A DNA stretch of 7,371 bases from Archangium sp. (GCA_016793525.1 JAEUJT010000168.1:1-7371); one strand, 5' to 3'; counted from the first letter of the stretch, positions 1-6,269 are shown. The notes: generated by a model from the letters alone, not told the origin. Made by a program: numbers and translations.

Positions 1-1
1 G

Positions 2-364
2 GTGATTCTGGTCGACACCAACGCGTGGGTCGCGCACATCCGCGCGAGCGACCGGCAGCTCGTCGAACTCCTCGAGCAAGATCGCGTGGTCACCTGCGAT
101 GTGGTCTTGGGCGAGCTGGCCCTCGGGATTGGGTTGCCCAACGCGCTGCGCACGCACCTCGCGCTCCTCCCGATGCTCCCGAGCCCTTCCGCGGTGGAGA
201 CGCGCCGCGCCATCGAACGGAGGCTTCCCGTGTTCCGCGCATCGGGCATCGGCTGGGCTGATGCGCAGATCATCGTCGCCGCCGCCGAAGCCGGCGCGCT
301 GCTGTATTCGTCGGACAACGCCATGCGTGCCGTGTGGCGCAAGCTCGGCTTTCGATTGCCCTGA
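2..364 (+). CDS. vapC: PIN-domain ribonuclease toxin, VapC family
   Basis: This 120-residue protein has the size and layout of VapC toxins, Mg2+-dependent PIN-domain RNases that cut structured RNAs and are held inactive by a cognate VapB antitoxin. The conserved acidic set is visible: D5 in the N-terminal strand motif VDTNAW, E38 in GELALG, D87 in GWADAQI and D105 in YSSDNAM. All four are intact, so the enzyme is probably active. The start is GTG at 2-4, which puts the family motif right at the N-terminus as expected. The bases GTGA at 2-5 would let an upstream antitoxin stop (TGA at 3-5) overlap this start by four bases, a common arrangement in vapBC operons, but the antitoxin lies outside the window. 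The gene would be autoregulated from a promoter upstream of vapB, also not visible. The PIN/VapC call is firm; the RNA target cannot be read from the sequence. Confidence 0.9.
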   Translation: MILVDTNAWVAHIRASDRQLVELLEQDRVVTCDVVLGELALGIGLPNALRTHLALLPMLPSPSAVETRRAIERRLPVFRASGIGWADAQIIVAAAEAGALLYSSDNAMRAVWRKLGFRLP

Positions 365-371
365 CTCCAGC

Positions 372-401
372 GTCACCACGGCGCCACGAAATTGCCGTGA
401 C
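372..401 (+). terminator. weak hairpin after vapC, possible terminator
   Basis: Eight bases after the vapC stop, CACGGC at 377-382 can pair with GCCGTG at 394-399 across an 11-base loop. The stem can extend by GT (372-373) with AC (400-401) past a 3-base bulge. No T-run follows, so it is not a classical intrinsic terminator. It may stabilise the vapC transcript end or be incidental. Confidence 0.25.
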
Positions 402-426
402 AGATGACGAGCGCCGTTCCCAATAT
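397..426 (+). promoter_or_regulatory. candidate promoter for the small lipoprotein gene
   Basis: GTGACA at 397-402 matches five of six bases of the sigma-70 -35 consensus. After 18 bases comes CAATAT at 421-426, a poor -10 match (three of six) in a locally AT-richer stretch. If real, its 3' end would abut the dyad at 425-442, so a repressor bound there would cover the transcription start. The assignment rests on weak consensus matches only. Confidence 0.25.
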
Positions 427-442
427 GAAACGAACGTTTCAT
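425..442. promoter_or_regulatory. operator-like perfect inverted repeat
   Basis: ATGAAACG and CGTTTCAT form perfect 8-base arms around a 2-base AA centre. The site ends 19 bases before the ATG of the lipoprotein gene at 462 and lies upstream of its ribosome-binding site. Short, nearly uninterrupted dyads of this size are typical binding sites for dimeric repressors; TetR-family operators often look like this. No regulator gene is visible in the window, so the protein that binds is unknown. An RNA hairpin role is unlikely because a 2-base loop is too tight for a stable stem without opening the central pairs. Confidence 0.5.
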
Positions 443-461
443 CTCACGGGAGAGAACTCGA

Positions 462-986
462 ATGTCGCGATGGATTGTGGTGTGTGGTGTGGCGGTGGTT
501 CTCTCTGGGTGCGGCGTCGGCCCGATGACCGGCGGCGACGCGGGCACCCAACTTGATTCGGGGGTTTCGCTCGACGGCGGCAGCGACCCCCACTCGGGCT
601 CGTGGATGCTCTCCGGTCCGGTGACGTCGCAGGGGGGAAGTGTGTTCCAAGTGCAGTTCGTCGCGCAGGTCACGCGATCGAGCGACGGCGGGTATCACCT
701 GCTCGCTGGTCAATGCGACGTCGCCCTCGCGACCGATGCGACCGCCAGTCAGCCCACGCTGCGGGCCTTGGCGGGCGCTACCACCTCGTGCTCGCCCAGC
801 TTCTTGTCGGTCGCCATCGCGGGGAGCCCGCTGACGCTCGACACAACGAGGCCGGTTCGAATCGACGTCAGCGGCTCGACGCTGGTGGCTTCGGGGAACA
901 CGGTGGTGCTCTCCGGCAGCGGGTCGGCCGGCTACGCCGACAGCAATCTGACCATGATCACCTTTTCACTGACCGGCGCCCGCTGA
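462..986 (+). CDS. small secreted lipoprotein of unknown function
   Basis: The 174-residue product begins with a type II signal peptide: Arg at position 3, a hydrophobic stretch over residues 4-14 and lipobox L14-S15-G16-C17, so C17 should be lipidated and the protein anchored in the envelope. Residues 18-46 form a flexible Gly/Asp/Ser linker of the kind common in myxobacterial lipoproteins. The rest is Ser/Thr/Val-rich with alternating hydrophobic residues, suggesting an all-beta fold. C85 and C110 are the only cysteines after the lipidation site and could form a disulfide. The ATG is supported by GGGAGAG at 448-454, seven bases upstream, one of the better Shine-Dalgarno sequences in the window. 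The operator-like dyad at 425-442 suggests dedicated regulation. I recognise no family; exported lipoprotein is certain enough, function is not. Confidence 0.85.
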   Translation: MSRWIVVCGVAVVLSGCGVGPMTGGDAGTQLDSGVSLDGGSDPHSGSWMLSGPVTSQGGSVFQVQFVAQVTRSSDGGYHLLAGQCDVALATDATASQPTLRALAGATTSCSPSFLSVAIAGSPLTLDTTRPVRIDVSGSTLVASGNTVVLSGSGSAGYADSNLTMITFSLTGAR

Positions 987-1015
987 CGCGCCCTTCGCCG
1001 CGGCGTCTGCCCTGA

Positions 1016-2773
1016 CTACAGCGTCAGCACCGAGGGGAGGCGCGGCAGCACGATGCTTTCACCCACCGCTGGCAGCACGAGCGGCGCGAGCACCCCGTCG
1101 TCCCATTTCGCGAAGGTCCACGTCTCCACTGCGTCGTCGAGGTGAATGCGCAGCCGGTTCGGCAGCCCTTCGTCGAGGCCGGTGACCGTCACCTGCGCGC
1201 CGGCGAGCTGCACCGTCGTTCCCAGCGGCAGGGGGATGTTCGGCGCGCGCACGAGCTGTTCGAAGACGGTGTCCAACATTCGCCCTCCAACGACTTCGAG
1301 CTCGAAGGTGCGCTCGTCGGTGCGCGTCAGCCGGTGCTCGGTTCGCGCCATGGAGACGGTGAGCCACACCTCGGGCGCTGAGCGGCCGAAGTAGCGGCGC
1401 ACGAGGGGCGTGTAGGTCGAGGCCATCACGTCGGGCGCGACGAAGGTCATCGTGCGGCGCGCGAGCTGGGCCTCGGTCATTCGAGTCTCCAGCGACTGGT
1501 TCAGCTGGGTGCGCTGCGCGAAACCTCCGACCCCGTATTGCGCCGCCCAGCCCACCACCGGGAAGACCACATTGGTCAACGCCAGCACGGCCGCGCCCCA
1601 GCGAGCTCGACCGACGCGCGCCGCGCTCGAGCGGAGGATGACCGCGACGACCGCCGCGCTCCCGAGCGACGGCATCAAAGCGAGCCGAGTGAGCGGAAAC
1701 GCCGCCGCCACGGGAATCAGCGACAGCAACGCGCCGGTGCCGAGCCACGTGATGCCGCGGCGGTCACCTTGGGACAGCGACGGCCACACCACCCGCAGCA
1801 GCCAGGCCACCAGCGCGAGCGAGGCCACCCCGCCGAACACCAGCATCGGCCGCAGCGACTGAAGCAGCAGCCACGCGTCGGCCGGAAAAGCGAGCACCTG
1901 GGTGCTGACGATGGCCAACATTCGCCCCGGGGCGTTGGCCAGGAACTCCAGCGGTTGCTGCCGCGGGTCGAGGTAGACGCCCGAGCCCACACACGCCACG
2001 CCCATCGACCTGGTGAGCGCGAGGTAGCCGAGGCCCAAGACGCCGACGGGAATGAGCGCGCGTACCCGGTGACTCCAGGCGCCGGGCCCAGCGGTGAGCT
2101 CATACGCGGCCAGGTACGCCAACGCCCCCACGGCCGACTCGCCACCGCACAGGCCGGCCGCGTAGCCGAGGAGCGAGAGCGGCAACCCCGGCCTCCAACC
2201 GTGTTCACGCCAACGCAGGTGCGCGAGCAGGCCGAGCAGCACTGGGGTCGTCGCCACCAGCGCGTTGCGGTTCGCCAGCCACGCCATGGGGATCATGTGC
2301 ACGTCGTCGAGGGCGAAGAGCACCGCCGCCAGGCCCGCCACCGCCGGCGTCGTCAGCGCCCTCCGGAAGAGCGCTGAAGCCACGGCCACCAGCGCCAGGA
2401 ACCAGAGCACCGAGTGCACGTGGTGCCACGCCAACGCCCTGCCGAACGCGAGGTGATCGAAGCGGGCGAGCGCCGACGAGAGCGGCCGAAAGAACGAGAG
2501 GTGCAGCTCGGGCCAGGTCCACCACGCGTACGAGCCCTGCGCGATCATCGGGGCGACCTCCGCCGGCTCGGTGGCGAAGGTGAAGAGGTCGAACGTGCCC
2601 CGGGGCGGCATGGTCGCGTCGCCCTCGAGGACCAGGTGCTGGAAGTAGTCGTCGATGAACAGGCCGCCCAGGAGCGAGGGCAGCGACAGCCCCGCCCCCA
2701 CTGCCAGCGCGAGCCACAGCGAACGAGGGCCCATCACCCACCGGCGCCAGCCCATCAGCTCGTCAGTGGCCAT
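1016..2773 (-). CDS. polytopic membrane protein, putative GT-C type glycosyltransferase
   Basis: This 585-residue protein has a short cytoplasmic N-terminus, a first membrane helix at about residues 18-40, and then an acidic pair in FIDDYF (D41, D42) just after the helix. That is where GT-C enzymes (protein O-mannosyltransferase, ArnT and TMTC-like families) carry catalytic acidic residues in the first extracytoplasmic loop. RPLSSAL (96-102) and the NRNAL (169-173) and GGES (210-213) segments recall motifs of TMTC-like proteins. Further hydrophobic segments lie near 121-137, 143-156, 172-186, 198-225, 238-254, 311-330, 342-360, 364-380 and 392-412. Residues about 415-585 look soluble and beta-rich, an unusual C-terminal extension. 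GT-C enzymes move sugars from lipid-linked donors to proteins or lipids outside the cytoplasmic membrane. The gene starts 12 bases after the protease stop, with no clear Shine-Dalgarno, suggesting coupled translation; M7 and M14 are alternative starts. Membrane protein is sure; glycosyltransferase is inference. Confidence 0.8.
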   Translation of the reverse strand: MATDELMGWRRWVMGPRSLWLALAVGAGLSLPSLLGGLFIDDYFQHLVLEGDATMPPRGTFDLFTFATEPAEVAPMIAQGSYAWWTWPELHLSFFRPLSSALARFDHLAFGRALAWHHVHSVLWFLALVAVASALFRRALTTPAVAGLAAVLFALDDVHMIPMAWLANRNALVATTPVLLGLLAHLRWREHGWRPGLPLSLLGYAAGLCGGESAVGALAYLAAYELTAGPGAWSHRVRALIPVGVLGLGYLALTRSMGVACVGSGVYLDPRQQPLEFLANAPGRMLAIVSTQVLAFPADAWLLLQSLRPMLVFGGVASLALVAWLLRVVWPSLSQGDRRGITWLGTGALLSLIPVAAAFPLTRLALMPSLGSAAVVAVILRSSAARVGRARWGAAVLALTNVVFPVVGWAAQYGVGGFAQRTQLNQSLETRMTEAQLARRTMTFVAPDVMASTYTPLVRRYFGRSAPEVWLTVSMARTEHRLTRTDERTFELEVVGGRMLDTVFEQLVRAPNIPLPLGTTVQLAGAQVTVTGLDEGLPNRLRIHLDDAVETWTFAKWDDGVLAPLVLPAVGESIVLPRLPSVLTL

Positions 2774-2785
2774 GCGGTTTTCGGC

Positions 2786-5203
2786 TCAGCTCCGGCGGCG
2801 GCGTGGCCACAGCGCGAGGGGAATCGCCCACAGTGCGGCGGCGGCGCCCGACGAGCACCCACAGCCGAGCGGCGGGCCGAGGGCTTCTGGCACTGCGGGG
2901 CCGATGATGGCGTCGACCACGCCGGCGTCACCGTCGCCCACCCCGGCGTCGGGCTCGGCGGGAGGCGGGCAGGAATCGGCCGGCGTGGCGGAGATGCTGA
3001 GCTGCTGCACGATGCGGTCTCTCGCGCCGGTGTTGGCCAACGTCACGTACACGTCACCGCCGCAGGGCACCGCGAGCGTCACGGTTCCGGCCAGCGTGCC
3101 CCGTGTCGAGGTGGGCACCACCATTGCGTCGGCGTCGTTGGTGAGCGTCGAGCCGGCGCGGGTGAAGGTGATGGGTGCTCCAGCCTTGGCGAGCAGCTGC
3201 AGGCGCGAGCCACCGCCGCCTCCGCCGAAGGAGAATGACACGCCGCTCATCGTCACCTGCTTCGCGCCGTTGGGCACGTGCAGCTTCAGCTGGTACGGGC
3301 CGGGAATCGCGGTGCCCGAGGTCACCGTGGCCAGGTCGCTGCCGAACAGACCGTAGTACGCGCGCTCTTCGTCGGCTTGCACCGCGAGCACCTTCGAGCA
3401 ATTGGTGATGCCCCGGTCGTCGAACACGGCCTTCATCTTCTGCTCCGCGTCGGCGATGCCGGGGAACGCCTGGCCGACCGACGCGGAGATGATGGCCGCC
3501 GCCTTGTCGAAGGTGACGTCGGTGGGGAACGAGACGAGCGCCGCGTAGTATGCCGCGTCGAAGGTGTGGCCCTGGTCGCTGCCCTGAAAGAGCGTGCTGC
3601 GCGCGTGCCAGATGGCGCCGGCGTAGTGCTGCCCGTCTTGGTGCGACTCTCCCCACAGCACGTCGGGGCAGCGCAGGCTGTTGTTCGCGTCGCGCAAGGA
3701 CAGGCCGGTGCCGGTGCGCGGGCTGACGTATTCGCCGATCTTCGAGCGGTTGCCGATCATGAAGGCCAACACGTCGGCGGAGCCCTCTTCGATGGCCTGC
3801 GACTCGAGGTTCGCGCTGCGGCGATCGATGGCGACGGTGGGGTTCCAGTTCGCGGTCGACGACGCCACGCCGTGCCCGAACTCATGCCACACCACCGGCC
3901 CGTCGTAGACGAAGTCGACGTCGTCGCCCTGGTAGACGATGAGCCCGTCGCTGTCGAAGGCGTATTCGGGTACCGACAGGGCCAACATGCTCTCGAGGGG
4001 CACGAACATGGCGTTCGAGACGCGGGTGAGCGCGGTCGAGACGTAGGTGCCCTGCGCGTTCTGCGTCGCCTGCTGAAAGTCTGGCTCGCTCGGGTTGGTC
4101 CAGATGGCGGGCACCTTGCCTCGGCCGAGATCGCGCATCTCGAAAGGGGTCACGCCGGCGGCGGCGCCGAAGGGGCCCACCGACAGCTCGCGCACGAAAT
4201 CGGTGGCGCGGTCGACGTGGTAGTAGCCGTGCACTTCGGCGAACTCGTCGGAGTCGGCGGCCGACTGCAGGCTCGGCCTCGAGGTGGTGGGCGGGTCGAC
4301 CGGGTCGTAGACGAAGTCTCCGCTGGCGTGGCGCGAGGGCTCATTGGTGGCGCGCTGCACGCGATCGCAGATGGCGAGTGAGTAAGGCACGGCGCCTCCG
4401 CCTTGCTGGAGCAACCCGGTGACGGTGCGAGGGCCGGCGTCGGGCGAGCAGCCCACCGTGGGGCAGCAGTTGAAAGCGCGAATCTGCGTGCCGGTGAGCG
4501 TGCCGCCGTCGGTGAGGTGGGCCAGCTCGACCTGCACGGTGGGCGACGACGGGCCGACCGAGCTGGCGGGGTGTGACGCGTACACCCGGGCCGTGGTGGC
4601 GGCGGCGCGCGCGCGATCGGCGCTCCACAACACGGTGCCGTCGGTGGCGTCGACCGCGGCGTACCACGCCTCGGTGCGGCGAACGGTGGGCACGTAGACG
4701 AAGAAGCCGGTGTGCACCTCGTCGCCGACCACGAAGGCGCGCGGGTCGTAGCCTCCCCACGGGGTACCGTCGTCGCGCAGCAGGGCGCCTTCGACAGTGC
4801 GGCTGGCGATGGCCAAGGCCTCGGGGCCGCTCAGCTGGGCGTTCATCGCGGCCCGCTCGAAGCTCGACACGCTCGAGGCGACGCGCACCACCCGGCGGGC
4901 GGCGTCGAAGGTGACGATGACCTTCGCGCCGTGAATGTCGAGGCCGCCGAGCTGCTGCGCCACGTGCACCGAGGCTCCGAAGCGGGTGGAGTAGCCCGCC
5001 ACCACGCGCAGCGTCGATGTCGCGGGGACGCCCAGCTCCGAGCGGCGCGACTCGGCGAAGCGCAGGGCGGCGGCGCGGAGATCTCCACTCATCGGGGCCG
5101 AGAGCACGCCGTGCGCCAGCTCGAGGCGACCGGTCGGAGCGCCAAGCGTCAAGGGTGCCGGCGCTGCGCCCGACACCGCGGAAAGCACGAGAAGAAGCAT
5201 CAT
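2786..5203 (-). CDS. secreted zinc metalloprotease (M36/M4-like) with MYXO-CTERM anchor
   Basis: The predicted product has 805 residues. A signal peptide covers about residues 1-16. Residues 25-200 resemble the propeptide (FTP/PepSY-like) that precedes thermolysin- and fungalysin-type peptidases and would act as chaperone and inhibitor. The catalytic region contains HEFGH (H440, E441, H444), the glutamate-bearing EEGSAD (472-477, probable third zinc ligand E473) and H526 in HQDGQHYAG, placed like the substrate-binding histidine of this clan. Residues about 625-740 look like a beta-sandwich accessory domain, with six consecutive glycines at 660-665. An Asp/Gly/Ala linker (750-765) leads to MYXO-CTERM: GCGCSS at 780-785, helix 786-800, and Arg 801-804, a tail that directs myxobacterial proteins to surface anchoring after processing. 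The open frame runs upstream to 5578, but the tandem ATGs at 5203/5200 open directly onto the signal peptide; no strong Shine-Dalgarno is seen. Substrate unknown. It is first in a likely operon with the GT-C gene. Confidence 0.9.
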   Translation of the reverse strand: MMLLLVLSAVSGAAPAPLTLGAPTGRLELAHGVLSAPMSGDLRAAALRFAESRRSELGVPATSTLRVVAGYSTRFGASVHVAQQLGGLDIHGAKVIVTFDAARRVVRVASSVSSFERAAMNAQLSGPEALAIASRTVEGALLRDDGTPWGGYDPRAFVVGDEVHTGFFVYVPTVRRTEAWYAAVDATDGTVLWSADRARAAATTARVYASHPASSVGPSSPTVQVELAHLTDGGTLTGTQIRAFNCCPTVGCSPDAGPRTVTGLLQQGGGAVPYSLAICDRVQRATNEPSRHASGDFVYDPVDPPTTSRPSLQSAADSDEFAEVHGYYHVDRATDFVRELSVGPFGAAAGVTPFEMRDLGRGKVPAIWTNPSEPDFQQATQNAQGTYVSTALTRVSNAMFVPLESMLALSVPEYAFDSDGLIVYQGDDVDFVYDGPVVWHEFGHGVASSTANWNPTVAIDRRSANLESQAIEEGSADVLAFMIGNRSKIGEYVSPRTGTGLSLRDANNSLRCPDVLWGESHQDGQHYAGAIWHARSTLFQGSDQGHTFDAAYYAALVSFPTDVTFDKAAAIISASVGQAFPGIADAEQKMKAVFDDRGITNCSKVLAVQADEERAYYGLFGSDLATVTSGTAIPGPYQLKLHVPNGAKQVTMSGVSFSFGGGGGGSRLQLLAKAGAPITFTRAGSTLTNDADAMVVPTSTRGTLAGTVTLAVPCGGDVYVTLANTGARDRIVQQLSISATPADSCPPPAEPDAGVGDGDAGVVDAIIGPAVPEALGPPLGCGCSSGAAAALWAIPLALWPRRRRS
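5110..5203 (-). other. signal peptide and N-terminus of the protease; start-site region
   Basis: The minus strand reads ATGATG at 5203-5198, then codons for a leucine-rich hydrophobic core (MMLLLVLSAV) and a small-residue cleavage zone (SGAAPA). GGAG lies 14 bases upstream of the first ATG, further than usual. A better-spaced ATG next to that GGAG (5216) opens a different, Arg-rich frame that lacks protein-like character, so it is not taken as the start. Either tandem ATG could be used; the difference is one residue. Confidence 0.6.
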
Positions 5204-5213
5204 GGCGTGCCGG

Positions 5214-5262
5214 CATACTCCGCCCAGCCCGTGGAAAGCGAACGTGGCTGCGCCATACTCCG
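5214..5262. repeat. duplicated 9-mer in the divergent promoter gap
   Basis: CATACTCCG occurs at 5214-5222 and again at 5254-5262, exactly 40 bases apart, between the protease start (5203, minus) and the lipoprotein start (5267, plus). Each copy is an AT-richer island in GC-rich DNA. CATACT matches four of six bases of a -10 box on the plus strand, and the spacing is close to four helical turns. They could be -10 elements, a pair of regulator half-sites, or chance. No convincing -35 boxes were found beside them. Confidence 0.4.
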
Positions 5263-5266
5263 TGGC

Positions 5267-6151
5267 GTGTCGCGGGCCGCGGGCGTGCTCATCGGTGTCG
5301 TCGTCTCGGCGTGCGTGTCGGGTCCGTTGCCCGACGTGGTGTTCCGCTGCGAGGCCGACCGGAGCTGCTCGGCTCCGGAGCTGGCGTGTGGCGACGACGG
5401 GTGGTGCCGCGCGCCGCAGTCGTGCACGCCCTGGCAAACCGGGTGCCCGCCCATCGGCCTGTCGCCGCTGCAGCTCACCACGCCGTGTGAGGGCTGGTGG
5501 CGGTGGAAGACAGGTGTCGTGCGCGACGATGGTGGCCGCGTCACGCGCTGGGAAGACCAGTCGTCGTACGGTCGGCACTTCGACGAAATCGGCGAGTCGC
5601 GCCGGCCTGGTTACGACCTCGAGCGGGGTGCCATCGTGCCCGACGGGTTCGACGACATTCTCCGCTTGAGCGACGCGCCCACCGCCGCCGACGCCGAGCT
5701 GACCTTCGTCATCGAGCGCCCGGAGGACACCCGCGGCACGCTCTTCTCCTTTGACGCATCAAGTGGAGTCGACGCCGACGCGGTCGCGTTTGTCGTCGAC
5801 GCGGCGGGCCTCGTGCACCGCACCAAGGCGACCTCCATCAACCGGGAGATCTCGACCGAGAGCCCACCCGTACCGGCACTGCAGCCCACCATCATCTCGG
5901 TCACGCCGGAGTCGGTGTTCATCGACGGCGTCGCGGCGACCTACACGGCGCGTGAGCGCGACAGCCACTCGGTGCGCTCGCGTGGGCTGCTGTTCGCCAG
6001 GGTGAGCAACCGCTCGCCCACCACCGAGCTGAGCAACTCACCCTCGAACATCGCGCTGCGTGAGTTCATGTGGCACCGGCGCGCGCTGCCACCGGAGGAC
6101 CGCGACGCGCTCATCGCCGCACTCAAGGCCCGCCACGGCATCGCGCAGTGA
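5267..6151 (+). CDS. lipoprotein with Cys-rich N-terminus and LamG-like domain
   Basis: Starting at GTG 5267 the protein has 294 residues. It opens with a short signal peptide carrying Arg at position 3, a Val/Ile-rich core and lipobox V13-S14-A15-C16. Residues 28-74 hold seven cysteines (28, 34, 41, 47, 53, 60, 74) in a compact pattern with CGDDGWC, resembling Cys-rich segments common in myxobacterial lipoproteins and likely disulfide-bonded. From about residue 76 the chain looks like a concanavalin/LamG-type beta sandwich: WEDQSSYGRHF (95-105) fits the usual DQSGNG-like start, and LREFMWHRRALPPEDRD (264-280) fits the typical closing strand and helix. Such domains usually bind carbohydrate or protein ligands. 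GTG 5231 is an in-frame alternative giving a 12-residue longer, less typical signal peptide; neither start has a clear Shine-Dalgarno. The gene diverges from the protease, so the two may share control. Lipoprotein is firm; the LamG call is moderately sure. Confidence 0.85.
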   Translation: MSRAAGVLIGVVVSACVSGPLPDVVFRCEADRSCSAPELACGDDGWCRAPQSCTPWQTGCPPIGLSPLQLTTPCEGWWRWKTGVVRDDGGRVTRWEDQSSYGRHFDEIGESRRPGYDLERGAIVPDGFDDILRLSDAPTAADAELTFVIERPEDTRGTLFSFDASSGVDADAVAFVVDAAGLVHRTKATSINREISTESPPVPALQPTIISVTPESVFIDGVAATYTARERDSHSVRSRGLLFARVSNRSPTTELSNSPSNIALREFMWHRRALPPEDRDALIAALKARHGIAQ

Positions 6152-6216
6152 AGCCGCCTCCCGGCCACACAGCACGAGCAGCAGCATGCGGCGAAAGGTC
6201 CATCGTGGCTCCTCGA

Positions 6217-6239
6217 CCGCGCGTGGCGCCTGCGCGCGG
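6217..6239. terminator. GC-rich hairpin between convergent genes
   Basis: CCGCGCG at 6217-6223 pairs perfectly with CGCGCGG at 6233-6239 across a 9-base loop. It lies in the 118-base gap between the ends of the LamG lipoprotein gene (stop at 6151) and the six-cysteine protein gene (stop at 6270), where a bidirectional terminator would be expected. No T-tract follows on either strand, so it may work with Rho, or the pairing may simply reflect alternating GC composition. The rest of the gap shows no recognisable gene. Confidence 0.35.
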
Positions 6240-6269
6240 GCCAGGGCGCAACAGCGGGCCACGAAAACG

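Noticed and set aside
985..1007. Possible hairpin GACGC...GCGTC between convergent genes 3 and 4
   Set aside because: Only five paired bases over a 13-base loop and no T-run; too weak to call a terminator.
1181..1193. Palindrome GGTGACCGTCACC
   Set aside because: Six-base arms inside the GT-C coding region, explained by Val/Thr codons in a valine-threonine-rich stretch; no gene start nearby.
1538..2377. 279-codon plus-strand open frame opposite the GT-C gene
   Set aside because: Very rich in Arg, His, Gln and Pro with no hydrophobic core; a shadow of the membrane protein gene.
3211..3231. CCG-type trinucleotide run that might be a phase-variable repeat
   Set aside because: Imperfect codon repeat for six glycines; changes would be in steps of three and would not switch the frame.
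3278..4381. 367-codon plus-strand open frame opposite the protease
   Set aside because: Its composition (Val/Gly/Arg/His-rich, no motifs) is that of an antisense frame in high-GC DNA; the minus-strand protein has clear domains.
5203..5256. 18-codon minus-strand leader peptide ending in a TGA that overlaps the protease ATG
   Set aside because: Its ATG has GGAG only one base away, too close to be a working ribosome site, and overlap by chance is easy in this frame.
4712..5266. Long plus-strand open frame continuous with the LamG lipoprotein
   Set aside because: It overlaps the protease on the other strand, has His/Arg/Gly-rich shadow composition, and the signal peptide with lipobox begins only at 5267.
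5204..5578. Upstream extension of the protease frame by 125 residues
   Set aside because: Arg/Ala/Pro-rich shadow sequence overlapping the LamG lipoprotein gene; it would bury the signal peptide that begins at the ATG pair 5203/5200.
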